DNA of 45,721 nt from positions 1-45,721 of the forward strand of contig JAIRPW010000014.1 in NCBI GenBank assembly GCA_031256795.1. The letters are read 5' to 3'. Shown here piece after piece: positions 33,638 through 43,944 of this stretch. This DNA comes from Zoogloeaceae bacterium (GTDB taxonomy: Bacteria > Pseudomonadota > Gammaproteobacteria > Burkholderiales > Rhodocyclaceae). The stretch's first letter is position 1. Every line of letters starts with the position of its first letter. A program made the position numbers and the translations under genes. A model generated the notes under the pieces. The model did no database searches. It had not been told where the DNA came from and worked only from the letters and a program-made list of their open reading frames with translations.

Positions 33638-36600
33638 CAAACTTCCTCCGCCATTTTCAGCGCCGCCTCCACATCCACTTCCACAATCCGGGAAACCCCG
33701 GACTCCTGCATGGTGACGCCAACCAGCTGCTCTGCCATTTCCATAGTCAGCCGATTGTGCGAAATAAACAAAAACTGGGTCTGTCCAGACATTTTTTTCA
33801 CCATTTGGCAAAAACGCTCCGTATTAGAATCGTCCAGCGGCGCATCCACTTCATCCAGAAGGCAAAATGGCGCCGGATTCAACTGAAAAATAGAGAATAC
33901 CAGAGCAATTGCCGTCAACGCTTTTTCCCCGCCCGATAAAAGATGGATCGTGGCGTTTTTCTTGCCTGGAGGCTGGGCAAACACCTGCACCCCCGCATCC
34001 AGAATTTCTTCCCCCGTCATGACGAGAGCCGCTCTCCCGCCTCCGAACAGCTCCGGAAAAAGCTGCCCGAAACGCGCGTTGACTGTCTCAAAAGTGTCGC
34101 GCAAAAGCGCGCGCGTTTCCTTGTCGACGCGACGAATGGCGGATTCCAAAACCTCCATTGCCTCATTCAAATCCGCGGCTTGCTCATCCAGAAAGCCTTT
34201 GCGCTCGCACGCCGCTTCCAATTCTTCCAGCGCGGCGAGATTGACTGCGCCCAAATCGGAAATTTCTTTTTGCAGGGCATTGATTTTTTGTGTAAGCGTT
34301 TGCGGCTTAACCTCGCGCGCCTCAACGACAAGCGGCGCGCGCGAGGATTCGTCGCAGCCATGCGCGGATAACTGCTCGTCCATTTGCAGAGCCTGCAAGG
34401 CAGCGGCCTGCTCTTTCAGCTTCAGGGCGGAAATGTGTTCGCGCAAAGGTTCCAGATTTTGCTCCAGGGTCATGCGTCCCTCTTCCAGCGCCTTTTGCGC
34501 CGCTTCCGCTTCCTCCCGTCCTTCACGGCAGCCGCGCAAACGAAGCTCCGCTTTTTCGCGCGCGGCAAGCGCCTCATGTAGCGCCGCCGTAAAAGCCTCT
34601 GGACGCTGCTCTGCCATCGTTTGCCGACAGAGCCCGGACTCCGCGTCAATTCGCGCCAACTCTCTGTGCGCCAGAGCTTCCTGCGCTGAAATTTCTTCCA
34701 GTTTCCCCGCGCACTCACGCTTTGAAAACTCCGCCTCGCGCGCCTCGCGATCCAGCGCGGACGCCTCCTCGCGCGCCGCGCGCAGAGATAACTCCCGCTC
34801 TCTCAACACGGAGAAAACTTTTTCCTGCCGCGCGCGCAAAGCATCCAGACGCGCGCGAAGCTGGCTTGTATTTTCTTCTGCCTTTGCGGCGCGCTCTCGT
34901 TCCAGCCTTTCTTCTGCATTCAGTTCCGCGCGACGCGCGTCAATTCGGGAAATCTCTTCACGACGCCGCTCCAGCGTTTGTACAAGCCGCAGCGCCTCTA
35001 CCTGGGCAGTATGCGCGCTTGCGGAGGCTTCCTCATATTCCCGGCGTAACCGCTGCTCGCGTTCGCTCCATCCCTTGCTTTCCTCGTTTAGCGCGGCGGA
35101 GCGCTCCTGCGCCTGATCAGCGAACTCCCGCGCCGCCGCGAGCTCCCGCGAAAGCGCCTCAATTTCGCGCCGCCGCTCCAGCAGCGTATGCCCCAAAGTG
35201 TCCCGCGCATCCGGCGCGAAGAAATGCACAGCCCGACGCTCAATCCGATCGCCTTCCGGCGTGACAAAGCACGCGCCCGTCTGCAATTCCTCCCGGCGCG
35301 CGAGCGCCTCTGTCAGCGTCGCGGCTACCCGAACCTCCGCCAGCCAGAAATTCAGAACGTCGCGCCAGCGCGCGTCTTCAGCCTTGACTTTTTCCAGCAG
35401 ACCTCCTGCCGTCGTTTCGGACGCGCGCTCTTCCCGCGTACCCGCAAAACAAACGGACAAACGCGCGCCGGGGCGATCCGCCTGCCAGCCAGACCAAAGC
35501 GCCAAATCGTCCGCTTTTGCGCTTTCCAGGCACAACGCATTCAGGCGTTCGCGCAACACCGCTTCCAGCGCGATTTCCCAGCCGGATTCGACCTGCAAAG
35601 ATTTCCAAAGCGGCGGCAATGTATCCAGCCCGTAACGGAGAAACCAGACAGGCAGCTGCTCGCCGCGCGTTCTGCCTTCATCCCGCCGCTGCAATTGCAG
35701 AAGCGTCTCCTGCCGCGCCTCCAGCGCAACCGCCTCCCGGTTCTTGCGCCCTGCTTCTTCCGCCGCCTCGCCGCGCGCCTTTTCCCTCGCGGGAAAGCTC
35801 TCGCGCAAACTTAGCAGCTCTTCCTCCAGCTTTTCCTTGCGCGCGACTGCGCAAAGCTGCCGGGACTCCTTGTCCTCCAGCATTTTTTGTATTGCCCCAA
35901 TGTCTTGCGCGCTCAACCGCGCGGCCTCTTCTTCCAGACGGCCGCGCCGATCTGATAGCGTCATCAAGGCGCGTTCCGCGTGCGATCGGTGTGTTATTTC
36001 TACCTGCAGCAGCTGTTCCTGCCGCGATCTATCGCGCTTGAGCGTCTCTACGTCCTCTCGCGCGGCGCGCTCTTGCGCCTCCACACGCGGCTGAACTTCC
36101 CGCGCCGCAACAAGTTTCTCTTCGCTCTGGCGCAAACGCTCAATCGCCAACTCATGCAGCGCAAGCCAACGCTCCCGCTCCCCGGACAGCCTTTTTGTTT
36201 CCTCTGTCCAGCGCGCCGCCTCTCCAGAAAGCAAAGACAAACGCGCCTCACTCTGCCGCCTCGACTCCTGGCTGTGCCGAATCTCGCTTTCCAGGCGCAC
36301 CGCTTCCGCATTGGCGGCATATAACGCGCCCTGCGCCTCATGCAACGCCTCCCCTGCCGCAAAATGCCGCTCCCGCGCCTTTTCCAGTTCCGTTTCCAGC
36401 GCGCGTAACCGCGCCGTCAGCCCCTCCTGCTCTGTCTGCGCCTTTTCACTCGCCAGCAAAAACTGCTCGCGATCCGCGCGGGCGTCTTCGCCTTTTCTAA
36501 GCCACAACAACCATTGTTTCTTTGTTAAATCCTCCTGCAACGCATGATAGCGCCGCGCGACAGAAGCCTGCGCTTCCAGTTTCTCCGTCCGCGCCGCCAG

Positions 36601-37200
36601 CTCCTGGCGAATATCTTCCACGCGCAGAAGATTCTCGCGGGCGTCCTCCAGACACCCTTCCGCTTCCCGGCGACGCTCCTTGTAGCGCGTGACCCCGGCC
36701 GCCTCCTCCAGAAAAACGCGCAAATCCTCCGGTTTCGCCTCAATAACACGGGAAATCATCCCCTGCCCGATAATGGCGTACGCACGCGGCCCCAGTCCCG
36801 TGCCCATAAAAAGATCGGTAACGTCTTTCCGGCGCACTCGCAGCTGGTTGATAAAATAATCCGACTGGCCATTGCGGGTTAAAACCCTTTTGACCGATAG
36901 CTCGGCATACTGACTCCACTGGCCAGAAGCGCGCCCCAGGGAATTGTCAAATACCAGCTCTACAGAAGCCCTCGCCACAGGCTTTCTGTACGTGGAGCCA
37001 TTAAAAATCACATCCTGCATGGACTCGCCGCGCAGCTCGGAAGCCTTGGATTCTCCCAGCACCCAGCGCGTAGCGTCCATAAGGTTAGATTTTCCGCAGC
37101 CATTTGGCCCCACAACCCCTACCAACTGGCCGGGCAGCGCCACGACCGTTGGATCCACAAAGGATTTAAACCCGGAAAGTTTGAGCCGAACAAGACGCAT
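33637..37200 (-). CDS. smc: Chromosome segregation protein SMC
   Basis: A 1187-residue SMC ATPase that with ScpA and ScpB extrudes DNA loops and compacts the origin region. Walker A is GPNGCGKSN at 31-39, the ABC signature is LSGGEKALTAIALVF near residue 1088, and Walker B is CLLDEVDAPLDDSNTERF. Two long coiled coils (about 165-480 and 690-1020) flank a hinge domain with VAATLTEALARREE. All ATPase motifs are intact. The start at 37200 has no strong ribosome site. It lies 47 bp after pheS and overlaps zipA by one base, so the three are probably cotranscribed. Confidence 0.95.
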   Translation of the reverse strand: MRLVRLKLSGFKSFVDPTVVALPGQLVGVVGPNGCGKSNLMDATRWVLGESKASELRGESMQDVIFNGSTYRKPVARASVELVFDNSLGRASGQWSQYAELSVKRVLTRNGQSDYFINQLRVRRKDVTDLFMGTGLGPRAYAIIGQGMISRVIEAKPEDLRVFLEEAAGVTRYKERRREAEGCLEDARENLLRVEDIRQELAARTEKLEAQASVARRYHALQEDLTKKQWLLWLRKGEDARADREQFLLASEKAQTEQEGLTARLRALETELEKARERHFAAGEALHEAQGALYAANAEAVRLESEIRHSQESRRQSEARLSLLSGEAARWTEETKRLSGERERWLALHELAIERLRQSEEKLVAAREVQPRVEAQERAAREDVETLKRDRSRQEQLLQVEITHRSHAERALMTLSDRRGRLEEEAARLSAQDIGAIQKMLEDKESRQLCAVARKEKLEEELLSLRESFPAREKARGEAAEEAGRKNREAVALEARQETLLQLQRRDEGRTRGEQLPVWFLRYGLDTLPPLWKSLQVESGWEIALEAVLRERLNALCLESAKADDLALWSGWQADRPGARLSVCFAGTREERASETTAGGLLEKVKAEDARWRDVLNFWLAEVRVAATLTEALARREELQTGACFVTPEGDRIERRAVHFFAPDARDTLGHTLLERRREIEALSRELAAAREFADQAQERSAALNEESKGWSEREQRLRREYEEASASAHTAQVEALRLVQTLERRREEISRIDARRAELNAEERLERERAAKAEENTSQLRARLDALRARQEKVFSVLRERELSLRAAREEASALDREAREAEFSKRECAGKLEEISAQEALAHRELARIDAESGLCRQTMAEQRPEAFTAALHEALAAREKAELRLRGCREGREEAEAAQKALEEGRMTLEQNLEPLREHISALKLKEQAAALQALQMDEQLSAHGCDESSRAPLVVEAREVKPQTLTQKINALQKEISDLGAVNLAALEELEAACERKGFLDEQAADLNEAMEVLESAIRRVDKETRALLRDTFETVNARFGQLFPELFGGGRAALVMTGEEILDAGVQVFAQPPGKKNATIHLLSGGEKALTAIALVFSIFQLNPAPFCLLDEVDAPLDDSNTERFCQMVKKMSGQTQFLFISHNRLTMEMAEQLVGVTMQESGVSRIVEVDVEAALKMAEEV

Positions 37201-37247
37201 GCAAAAATAAAATTGAAAATATCACAGGGAAAAAATATCCGCTCTTT

Positions 37248-38306
<1,059 letters not shown>

Positions 38307-38359
38307 TCATCGCCGCATCCGCGCCAAACAACGGCGGCACAAAGGAAAAGCCGCCTTTT

Positions 38360-38389
38360 GAAAATACGAAAGGAGGCTTTTGCCTCCTT
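38360..38389 (-). terminator. Hairpin between rplT and pheS
   Basis: On the minus strand, the 8-bp stem AAGGAGGC/GCCTCCTT with a 4-base loop is followed by TCGTATTTT. It may terminate the infC-rpmI-rplT transcript partly, or act as an attenuator for pheS. Two further GC hairpins lie on either side in the 169-bp leader. Confidence 0.6.
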
Positions 38390-38466
38390 CCGAATGACAC
38401 GCCGCGCGCCGCAAAATTACCGCGCGGCGGCGCGCATATCAGGACAACAAATGATTCTGAAAAAAA

Positions 38467-38826
38467 TCAAAGTCCCAGACCCGATCTGGCCTGAGCTGCC
38501 AAAGCCGCGAAAGCGGGCTTGTCAAACACCGCGACGTCTGAAAGCACCTTGCGGTCGACTTCAATCCCAGCCTTCTTGAGACCGTTCATGAAAGTACTGT
38601 ATTTCAGCCCCTGCTCGCGCGCGGCCGCGTTAATCCGGGCAATCCACAGCGCGCGGAACTGACGCTTTCTCTGCCGCCGGTCGCGGTAGGCATACTGCCC
38701 CGCCTTCATCACCGCTTCTTTGGCGATACGGTAAACATTCTTGCGGCGGCCGCGATACCCCTTGGCCAGCGCCAGAACTTTTTTGTGACGCGCGTGCGCG
38801 GTTACTCCACGTTTAACTCTCGGCAT
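38467..38826 (-). CDS. rplT: 50S ribosomal protein L20
   Basis: A 119-residue, very basic ribosomal protein that binds 23S rRNA early in assembly. The N-terminus [20 protein letters not shown] and the stretch [20 protein letters not shown] are textbook L20, and [20 protein letters not shown] is present. Length is standard (117-119). A GGGAG ribosome site precedes the ATG. In E. coli, L20 represses translation of rpmI-rplT by binding the leader mRNA. It stands in the thrS-infC-rpmI-rplT-pheS series. Confidence 0.98.
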   Translation of the reverse strand: MPRVKRGVTAHARHKKVLALAKGYRGRRKNVYRIAKEAVMKAGQYAYRDRRQRKRQFRALWIARINAAAREQGLKYSTFMNGLKKAGIEVDRKVLSDVAVFDKPAFAALAAQARSGLGL

Positions 38827-38841
38827 GTTGTTCTCCCAAAA

Positions 38842-39039
38842 TCAGGCGTAAGGCAGCATGGCGCGAACAGAAGCAATATCGCACTCGCGCACATTCACAA
38901 TCCCGCGCAAATGGCGCTTGGTCTTGGTGGTTTTCTTGGTCAGAATATGACGTTTGAACGCCTGACCGCGTTTGATGCTGCCAGACGCGCGTACCTTGAA
39001 ACGCTTGGCCGCGCCGCTCTTGGTTTTCATTTTGGGCAT
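38842..39039 (-). CDS. rpmI: 50S ribosomal protein L35
   Basis: A 65-residue basic protein of the large ribosomal subunit: [20 protein letters not shown] and [16 protein letters not shown] are diagnostic. The frame is open further upstream, but ATG 39039 is the conserved start and has AAGGGAG about 7 bases before it. It lies 15 bp before rplT; the 137-bp leader between infC and rpmI is the place where L20 autoregulation acts in other bacteria. Confidence 0.98.
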   Translation of the reverse strand: MPKMKTKSGAAKRFKVRASGSIKRGQAFKRHILTKKTTKTKRHLRGIVNVRECDIASVRAMLPYA

Positions 39040-39176
39040 GATTTTGCTCCCTTTCCTATGGCTTCTGGTGGCCTCCGACGGAGACGCTTCGTCAACCCTT
39101 CGCCACTTGTTTTCATCGCGCCGGAACGAAAACGCTATCCGGGCGCGTACTGCAAATACCGCAACTACAAAACTGT

Positions 39177-39803
39177 TCAAACTTCCTCGCTCACCGCGTC
39201 CAGCGCACCCTTCGCGGTCGCCGCGCGTTTAACGCCTTCCGCGTCATCGCCATCCGCCGTCTTCGGCTTCACGGGCTTTTCCGCCTTTTTTCTGGCGGGC
39301 GCAAGCATCATCACCATTTGCCGACCTTCCATTTTCGGCATTTGCTCCACTTGCGCCACTTCTTCCAAATCTACGCGGATACGCTCCAGCTGCCGCATCC
39401 CGATTTCTTGGTGCGCCATTTCTCGCCCGCGAAACCGCAAAGTCACCTTGACCTTATCTTCCTCTTCCAAAAACCGCGCCATGTTACGCAACTTGATCTG
39501 GTAATCGTTTTCATCCGTACCAGGGCGCAGCTTGACTTCCTTGATCTGCACCTGCTTTTGCCGCATCTTGGCTTCGTGCGCTTTTTTTGCCTCCTGATAC
39601 TTGAATTTTCCGTAATCCAGAATACGGCAAACAGGCGGCACGGCCAGCGGCGCGATCTCTACCAAATCCAGTCCGGCTTCCTCGGCAAGCGCGTTCGCTT
39701 TCCGGGAACTCACGACTCCCAGTTGTTCGCCCTCCACGCCAATCAGCCGGACTTCCGGCGCATTAATTTCATCGTTAAGGCGATGCGTCTTATTCAGAGC
39801 GAT
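39177..39803 (-). CDS. infC: Translation initiation factor IF-3 (ATC start codon)
   Basis: IF-3 keeps the 30S subunit free and proofreads the start codon and initiator tRNA. The N-domain begins [19 protein letters not shown], the linker region has [19 protein letters not shown], and the C-domain has [19 protein letters not shown]. The frame is open to an AUG-type start inside thrS, but an AGGAG sits 7 bases before an ATC codon at 39803-39801 that gives the expected N-terminus ([10 protein letters not shown]). infC is well known to start at ATT, ATC or ATA so that IF-3 represses its own synthesis; this ATC fits that rule. Length from there is 208 residues, with a C-terminal Lys/Ala/Asp-rich extension of about 30. 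It starts 25 bp after the thrS stop. Confidence 0.95.
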   Translation of the reverse strand: MALNKTHRLNDEINAPEVRLIGVEGEQLGVVSSRKANALAEEAGLDLVEIAPLAVPPVCRILDYGKFKYQEAKKAHEAKMRQKQVQIKEVKLRPGTDENDYQIKLRNMARFLEEEDKVKVTLRFRGREMAHQEIGMRQLERIRVDLEEVAQVEQMPKMEGRQMVMMLAPARKKAEKPVKPKTADGDDAEGVKRAATAKGALDAVSEEV

Positions 39804-39828
39804 GGCAAAACTCCTGTAAAAAAACAAA

Positions 39829-41754
39829 TTATGCCGCGCTTCCCCGCAGCTCAACTTCTTTCCGAAGTTTGGCAATCAGCGTATCCAGGGACATCTGCCC
39901 CAGGTCCTGACCGCTGCGGGTACGCACGGCAACCAATTGGTCTGCTTTTTCCTTATCGCCCACAATAAGCTGATAAGGCAAACGATTCAGGCTGTGGGCG
40001 CGGATTTTATAGGTGATTTTTTCGTTACGCAAATCCGCCTCGGCGCAAATCCCCGCCTTGCGCAGTTTTTGTGTCACTTCCGCCGCGTAATCGGCCTGAC
40101 GCTCGGAAATATTCAGCACAACCGCAGCCACAGGAGATAACCACAAGGGAAACGCGCCCGCGTAATGCTCAATCAGAATTCCGACAAAACGCTCCAGAGA
40201 ACCAAATAGCGCGCGATGCAACATAACGGGACGCCGCTGGGCATTCTCTGAATCCATATAGTGAATGTCAAAACGCTCCGGCAAATTCATATCAACCTGG
40301 AGCGTGCCGCACTGCCAATCACGCCCGATCGCGTCGCGCAGCACAAATTCCAGTTTCGGACCATAAAACGCGCCTTCGCCGGGAAAAAGCGTATACGCCA
40401 CGCCCATGCTCTCCAGCGCGTTACGCAGCGCGCCTTCCAGCGTATCCCAAACTTCATCCGAGCCAATGCGATTCGCTGGGCGCGTAGATAGTTTTACTTT
40501 CACATCCGTAAAGCCGAAATCCCGGTAAATCTGAAAAATCAGCCGCGTCACATCGCGGCACTCGGCTTCCATTTGCGCTTCGGAGCAAAAAATATGCGCG
40601 TCGTCCTGGGTGAAGTGGCGCACCCGAAGCAAGCCATGCAGCGCCCCGGACGGCTCGTAACGATGCACCTTGCCGAATTCCGCCATTCTGAGCGGCAGAT
40701 CGCGGTAACTTTTGACGCCCTGCGCGAACATGGCCACCGCGCCGGGGCAATTCATCGGCTTCAGCGCGAAAACCCGCTCGTCCTCCGTCACCGTCGTAAA
40801 CATATTTTCGCGGTAATTGAACCAGTGGCCGGAAGTCTCCCATAAAGCGCGGTCCATCACATCCGGGGTGTTAATTTCCACATAGCCCGCTTTTTCCTGA
40901 CGATCACGCATATAGGCGACCAGGCGCTGAAAAAGCGTCCAGCCCTTCGGATGCCAAAATACCGCGCCCGGCGCTTCCTCCTGAAAATGAAAAAGATCGA
41001 GCTGAACGCCCAAACGCCGGTGATCCCGTTTTTCCGCCTCCTCGCGCATTGTCAAATACGCCGCGAGCTCTTCTTTTCCCGCCCAGGCCGTGCCATAAAC
41101 GCGCTGAAGCATTTCATTTCTGGAGTCGCCGCGCCAGTACGCGCCCGCGACCTTCAGGAGCTTGAATACCTTAATGCGCCCCGTGGAAGGCACATGCGGC
41201 CCGCGGCATAAGTCAATAAAGTCGCCTTGCCGATACAGCGAGATTTCCTGCCCTTCGGGAATCGCCTTGATCAATTCAGCTTTGTATTTTTCGCCCTGCG
41301 CAAGAAAAAACTGCACGGCGTCTTCACGCCGCCAAACTTCCCGAACCAGAGGGAGGTCCTGCTTGGCCAGTTCCGCCATGCGCCGCTCAATGGCCGAAAG
41401 GTCTTCCGGCGTAAACGGGCGGGAATAGGAAAAGTCGTAGTAGAAGCCGTTTTCGATCACGGGCCCAATCGTCACCTGCGCGTCCGGGTAGAGCGTCTTG
41501 ACCGCGTGCGCCAGAAGGTGCGCGGCGGAATGCCGCAAAATTTCCAGTCCTTCCGCGTCTTTGCTTGTCACAATCATGACTTCCGCGTCCGCGTCAATAC
41601 GCGCGGACAAATCCAGGAGACGCCCGTTCACTTTTCCTGCCAGAGCCGCTTTTGCCAGCCCCGCGCCGATTGCGGACGCAATCTCGCCTATCGTGACCGC
41701 GCCCGGAAAGGTTCGGCCTGTTCCATCAGGAAAACGGATGTGCACAGCGGACAT
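39829..41754 (-). CDS. thrS: Threonyl-tRNA synthetase
   Basis: Class II synthetase that charges tRNA-Thr and edits mischarged Ser. The 641-residue product has an N-terminal TGS domain ([18 protein letters not shown]), the editing domain with [18 protein letters not shown] and [16 protein letters not shown], and the catalytic core with [12 protein letters not shown] (zinc Cys) and [20 protein letters not shown] in motif 2. The anticodon-binding domain closes it. ATG 41754 gives the normal N-terminus ([11 protein letters not shown]) with GGGA 8 bases before; the frame is also open to a TTG at 41799, which would put the start in the terminator hairpin. First protein gene of the thrS-infC-rpmI-rplT-pheS-smc-zipA run. 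Confidence 0.97.
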   Translation of the reverse strand: MSAVHIRFPDGTGRTFPGAVTIGEIASAIGAGLAKAALAGKVNGRLLDLSARIDADAEVMIVTSKDAEGLEILRHSAAHLLAHAVKTLYPDAQVTIGPVIENGFYYDFSYSRPFTPEDLSAIERRMAELAKQDLPLVREVWRREDAVQFFLAQGEKYKAELIKAIPEGQEISLYRQGDFIDLCRGPHVPSTGRIKVFKLLKVAGAYWRGDSRNEMLQRVYGTAWAGKEELAAYLTMREEAEKRDHRRLGVQLDLFHFQEEAPGAVFWHPKGWTLFQRLVAYMRDRQEKAGYVEINTPDVMDRALWETSGHWFNYRENMFTTVTEDERVFALKPMNCPGAVAMFAQGVKSYRDLPLRMAEFGKVHRYEPSGALHGLLRVRHFTQDDAHIFCSEAQMEAECRDVTRLIFQIYRDFGFTDVKVKLSTRPANRIGSDEVWDTLEGALRNALESMGVAYTLFPGEGAFYGPKLEFVLRDAIGRDWQCGTLQVDMNLPERFDIHYMDSENAQRRPVMLHRALFGSLERFVGILIEHYAGAFPLWLSPVAAVVLNISERQADYAAEVTQKLRKAGICAEADLRNEKITYKIRAHSLNRLPYQLIVGDKEKADQLVAVRTRSGQDLGQMSLDTLIAKLRKEVELRGSAA

Positions 41755-41797
41755 GGAGATTCCCGGAAAAGTAAACGATGAAAAGCGCGCCGCAAAC

Positions 41798-41819
41798 AAA
41801 AAAACGCGGCAGAGCCGCG
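41798..41819 (-). terminator. Intrinsic terminator between tRNA-Val and thrS
   Basis: On the minus strand, the perfect stem CGCGGC/GCCGCG with a TCT loop is followed by seven Ts. It lies 33 bases after the tRNA and 44 before the thrS ATG, so it either ends the tRNA transcript or attenuates read-through into thrS. Confidence 0.88.
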
Positions 41820-41851
41820 ATATTTTCCGCCACGCCTCGTTTTTTGAAGCG

Positions 41852-41928
41852 TGGTAGGCGCGATTGGATTCGAACCAACGACCCCCACCATGTCAAGGTG
41901 ATGCTCTAACCAACTGAGCTACGCGCCT
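41852..41928 (-). tRNA. tRNA-Val (anticodon GAC)
   Basis: The minus strand folds as a full 77-nt cloverleaf with CCA encoded. The acceptor stem pairs AGGCGCG with CGCGCCT, the D arm contains AGCTCAGTTGGTTAGAGC, the anticodon loop is TTGACAT giving GAC (reads GUC and GUU), and the T arm contains GGTTCGAATCC. The promoter is directly upstream and a terminator follows, so it looks like a single-tRNA unit. Confidence 0.97.
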
Positions 41929-41944
41929 ATGAAAAAACCGCGCT

Positions 41945-41972
41945 ATTATACGGACGGGACGCAAGAAGTCAA
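41945..41972 (-). promoter_or_regulatory. Sigma-70 promoter for tRNA-Val
   Basis: On the minus strand, TTGACT-N16-TATAAT: five of six -35 bases and a perfect -10, with the -10 ending 16 bp before the tRNA 5' end. A GC-rich CGCG stretch between -10 and the gene resembles the discriminator of stringently controlled tRNA promoters. Confidence 0.88.
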
Positions 41973-42056
41973 TGCGCAAAGGCAACCGTCCAAAAACGCC
42001 TCTCTTCCCTGCGCGCGCTTCATGGAAAATCCTCGCGATATTTTTTTCTTCCTGCC

Positions 42057-43577
42057 ATGACTCATTTCCCTTTCCGTTCTTTTGTCGCCGTTTTTTTGCT
42101 TTTTGTCTTTACGGCGCACGCGCGCCCGCTTCCTCTGGAGGTTTCCCTGCCGGATCTGCCCGCCGGCGATTGCGCGCAGGCTCCGGTTTTTCCGGCGCGC
42201 GCCGATATGGAAATCCGGCTGCATCGCTATTTGCGGCTTGCGGAAGAAGCCCTGACCATGCGCGCGCAGGCCATTCAGCTTTATCGGGAACTGGAGAGCA
42301 AGCTGAAAACCACGCCGTTGAGCGGACAGGATTTACAGCGCGTCAATGAGGGCGCGGTCGCGCTGCTTCAACAGCGCGCGGAGTTTTTCAAAACGGCGCT
42401 GACCTATGAATGCTGGGCGTCAACGCCGCCGGACGCCCGCCGGGAAGAAGGCGACATTCAGCGCGCGGGCGTATTGATCTCGCTCTCTGCGGCGCTGATT
42501 CTGTATGACAACTATTTGTCCGCCGTTTCGCTGTACCACGACAACGCCGAACTGCGGCGGCTGATCAACAAACCGGACAAAGGGGTGGGGCTTTCTCCGG
42601 ACGAACTGAAAAAAGCCGAGATGCTTTTCCATGCCCCGGAGATCCGCCGCCGGGTGCGTCAGGCAATTCTTTGGTATCGGCAATACGGCGAGGCGGAGTC
42701 TGGTTTTGAGGCGTATGCGTATCTCGCGCAATCCATTGAGCAAAGCCCTTCTTTCCACCTCGTTCGCGCCAAACGCCCGTTGCTGGACGCGCTGGGCAAA
42801 GTCATTCAGTTTACCGAAAATTACACGCTGGATACTTTTGCGGATCTTGGCAGCCAGAGCAGCCACTTCACCAGTCTTTTGTTTGGGAACACGGTAGGGC
42901 TTGTGGAAACGCGGCGCGGAAAATTGTATGCCCGGCCGGAAATAGAGCGAAGGCTGCGCGAGACCTTGCGCGCGGGCGATATTTTGCTGGAAAAGACGCC
43001 GTTTCGTCTTACGGACGTCTTTATTCCGGGGCATTGGGGACATGCCGCCATCTGGGTGGGAAGCGAGGAGGAATTAAACGCGCTGGGTATTTGGCGGCAT
43101 CCGGTCGTTCTTCCCTATCAGGAGGAAATCCGCGCCGGACGCGGGGTGGTGGAAGCGCTGCGCAGCGGCGTGGAAATGAATACGCTTGCCCATTTTATGA
43201 ATATTGATGACTTTGCCGCGCTCCGGCGCGCGGAAATGACGGACGAAACGCGCGCGGCGGTCATTCTGCAGACGCTGCGCCAGGTTGGAAAAAGTTATGA
43301 CTTTAATTTCAACGCGGAAACCACAGATCGGATTTTCTGCTCCAAGCTCGTATATCTCGCTTACGGAGATATGGATTGGCCGGTTTCAAAGATGCTGGGG
43401 CGCTATACCATCAGCCCGGACGACGTCGCGCGGCGCGCGCTTTCTGGCGGCCCGCTTTCTATCGTCGCGCTCTATCACGACGGAGCGCCTGTAGACGCTC
43501 CCCTGTCGGCCATGGAAATTTTTTTGCGGGAAAACCGCGAAAGCCCGCCTGAATCCGCACCGTCCGCGCAACGCTGA
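42057..43577 (+). CDS. Secreted YiiX-type permuted papain-like cysteine peptidase
   Basis: A 506-residue protein with a signal peptide (about 1-23, hydrophobic VAVFLLFVFTAHA), so it should act in the periplasm or be membrane-attached. The C-terminal part (about 300-480) is the YaeF/YiiX, C92 fold, a permuted papain/NlpC-P60-like hydrolase in which His precedes Cys: RAGDILLEKTPFRL, GHWGHAAIWVG near residue 324 (His), and FCSKLVYLAYGDM near 427 (Cys). The 280-residue helical N-terminal region (QRVNEGAVALLQQRAEFF, ALILYDNYLSAVSLYHDN) has no family I recognise. Some relatives cut peptide or acyl bonds; the substrate here is unknown. It begins 85 bp beyond the tRNA-Val promoter in the opposite direction. 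Confidence 0.8.
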   Translation: MTHFPFRSFVAVFLLFVFTAHARPLPLEVSLPDLPAGDCAQAPVFPARADMEIRLHRYLRLAEEALTMRAQAIQLYRELESKLKTTPLSGQDLQRVNEGAVALLQQRAEFFKTALTYECWASTPPDARREEGDIQRAGVLISLSAALILYDNYLSAVSLYHDNAELRRLINKPDKGVGLSPDELKKAEMLFHAPEIRRRVRQAILWYRQYGEAESGFEAYAYLAQSIEQSPSFHLVRAKRPLLDALGKVIQFTENYTLDTFADLGSQSSHFTSLLFGNTVGLVETRRGKLYARPEIERRLRETLRAGDILLEKTPFRLTDVFIPGHWGHAAIWVGSEEELNALGIWRHPVVLPYQEEIRAGRGVVEALRSGVEMNTLAHFMNIDDFAALRRAEMTDETRAAVILQTLRQVGKSYDFNFNAETTDRIFCSKLVYLAYGDMDWPVSKMLGRYTISPDDVARRALSGGPLSIVALYHDGAPVDAPLSAMEIFLRENRESPPESAPSAQR

Positions 43578-43942
43578 TTCGCCGCTTTGAAAGCGAGGGG
43601 CGCGGGCAACCCCTGCTTTCTGCGCCGTTTCGCGCGACGGTTTCGTATTTTCCCCCTGATTGTTCCTCGTAGGCTGTTAGGTTTTCATGCGGAAGAAATA
43701 TTCTTCGCGCATATTCTTTCCCTTGATTGAATTCACGGCGTGTCAATCGGTCGCCGCGCTCCTGCGAGGCAGGCATGGCGGCTGACGAGATGCTTTCCCC
43801 GAAGGCGGGGAAAGACAAAAAATGTCCGCGTTTTCTTTTTCCTGAAAGGGTTCGCCATGCGTTCCGACCGCCGCGCTTTTACCCCCCCCCCCCCACCCGC
43901 AATGAGCCGGGATTAGCGCGCCGCGCGCTGTTCGCGGCGTTT
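43578..43942 (+). other. Intergenic stretch with a tiny poly-C ORF
   Basis: No conventional gene is apparent in these 365 bases. They hold an imperfect hairpin (AAAGCGAGGGG against CCCCTGCTTT) shortly after the peptidase stop, then an A/T-rich block. Further on are a 19-codon ORF at 43857-43916 interrupted by a run of 13 Cs, and a plus-strand terminator at 43919-43944. Open frames crossing here on the plus strand run antisense to the better candidate on the minus strand. Confidence 0.5.
43857..43916 (+). CDS. Possible 19-codon ORF containing a 13-C tract
   Basis: ATG 43857 has AAAGGG about 7 bases before it. The reading passes through 13 consecutive Cs (43882-43894) as a proline run and stops at TAG 43914. 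The peptide is MRSDRRAFTPPPPPAMSRD. With one more C the frame would stay open for over 130 codons. A terminator follows directly. Either a slippage-controlled switch or a chance ORF; I have no homology to support it. Confidence 0.25.
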   Translation: MRSDRRAFTPPPPPAMSRD

Positions 43943-43944
43943 TT
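43919..43944 (+). terminator. Intrinsic terminator after the poly-C ORF
   Basis: The 7-bp stem CGCCGCG/CGCGGCG with a 7-base loop is followed by TTTTT. It points in the plus direction and lies at the end of the convergent minus-strand ORF. Confidence 0.75.

Noticed and set aside
33950-35116. 388-codon plus-strand frame opposite smc
   Set aside because: Ser/Arg/Ala-rich mirror of the SMC coiled coil, without any family feature.
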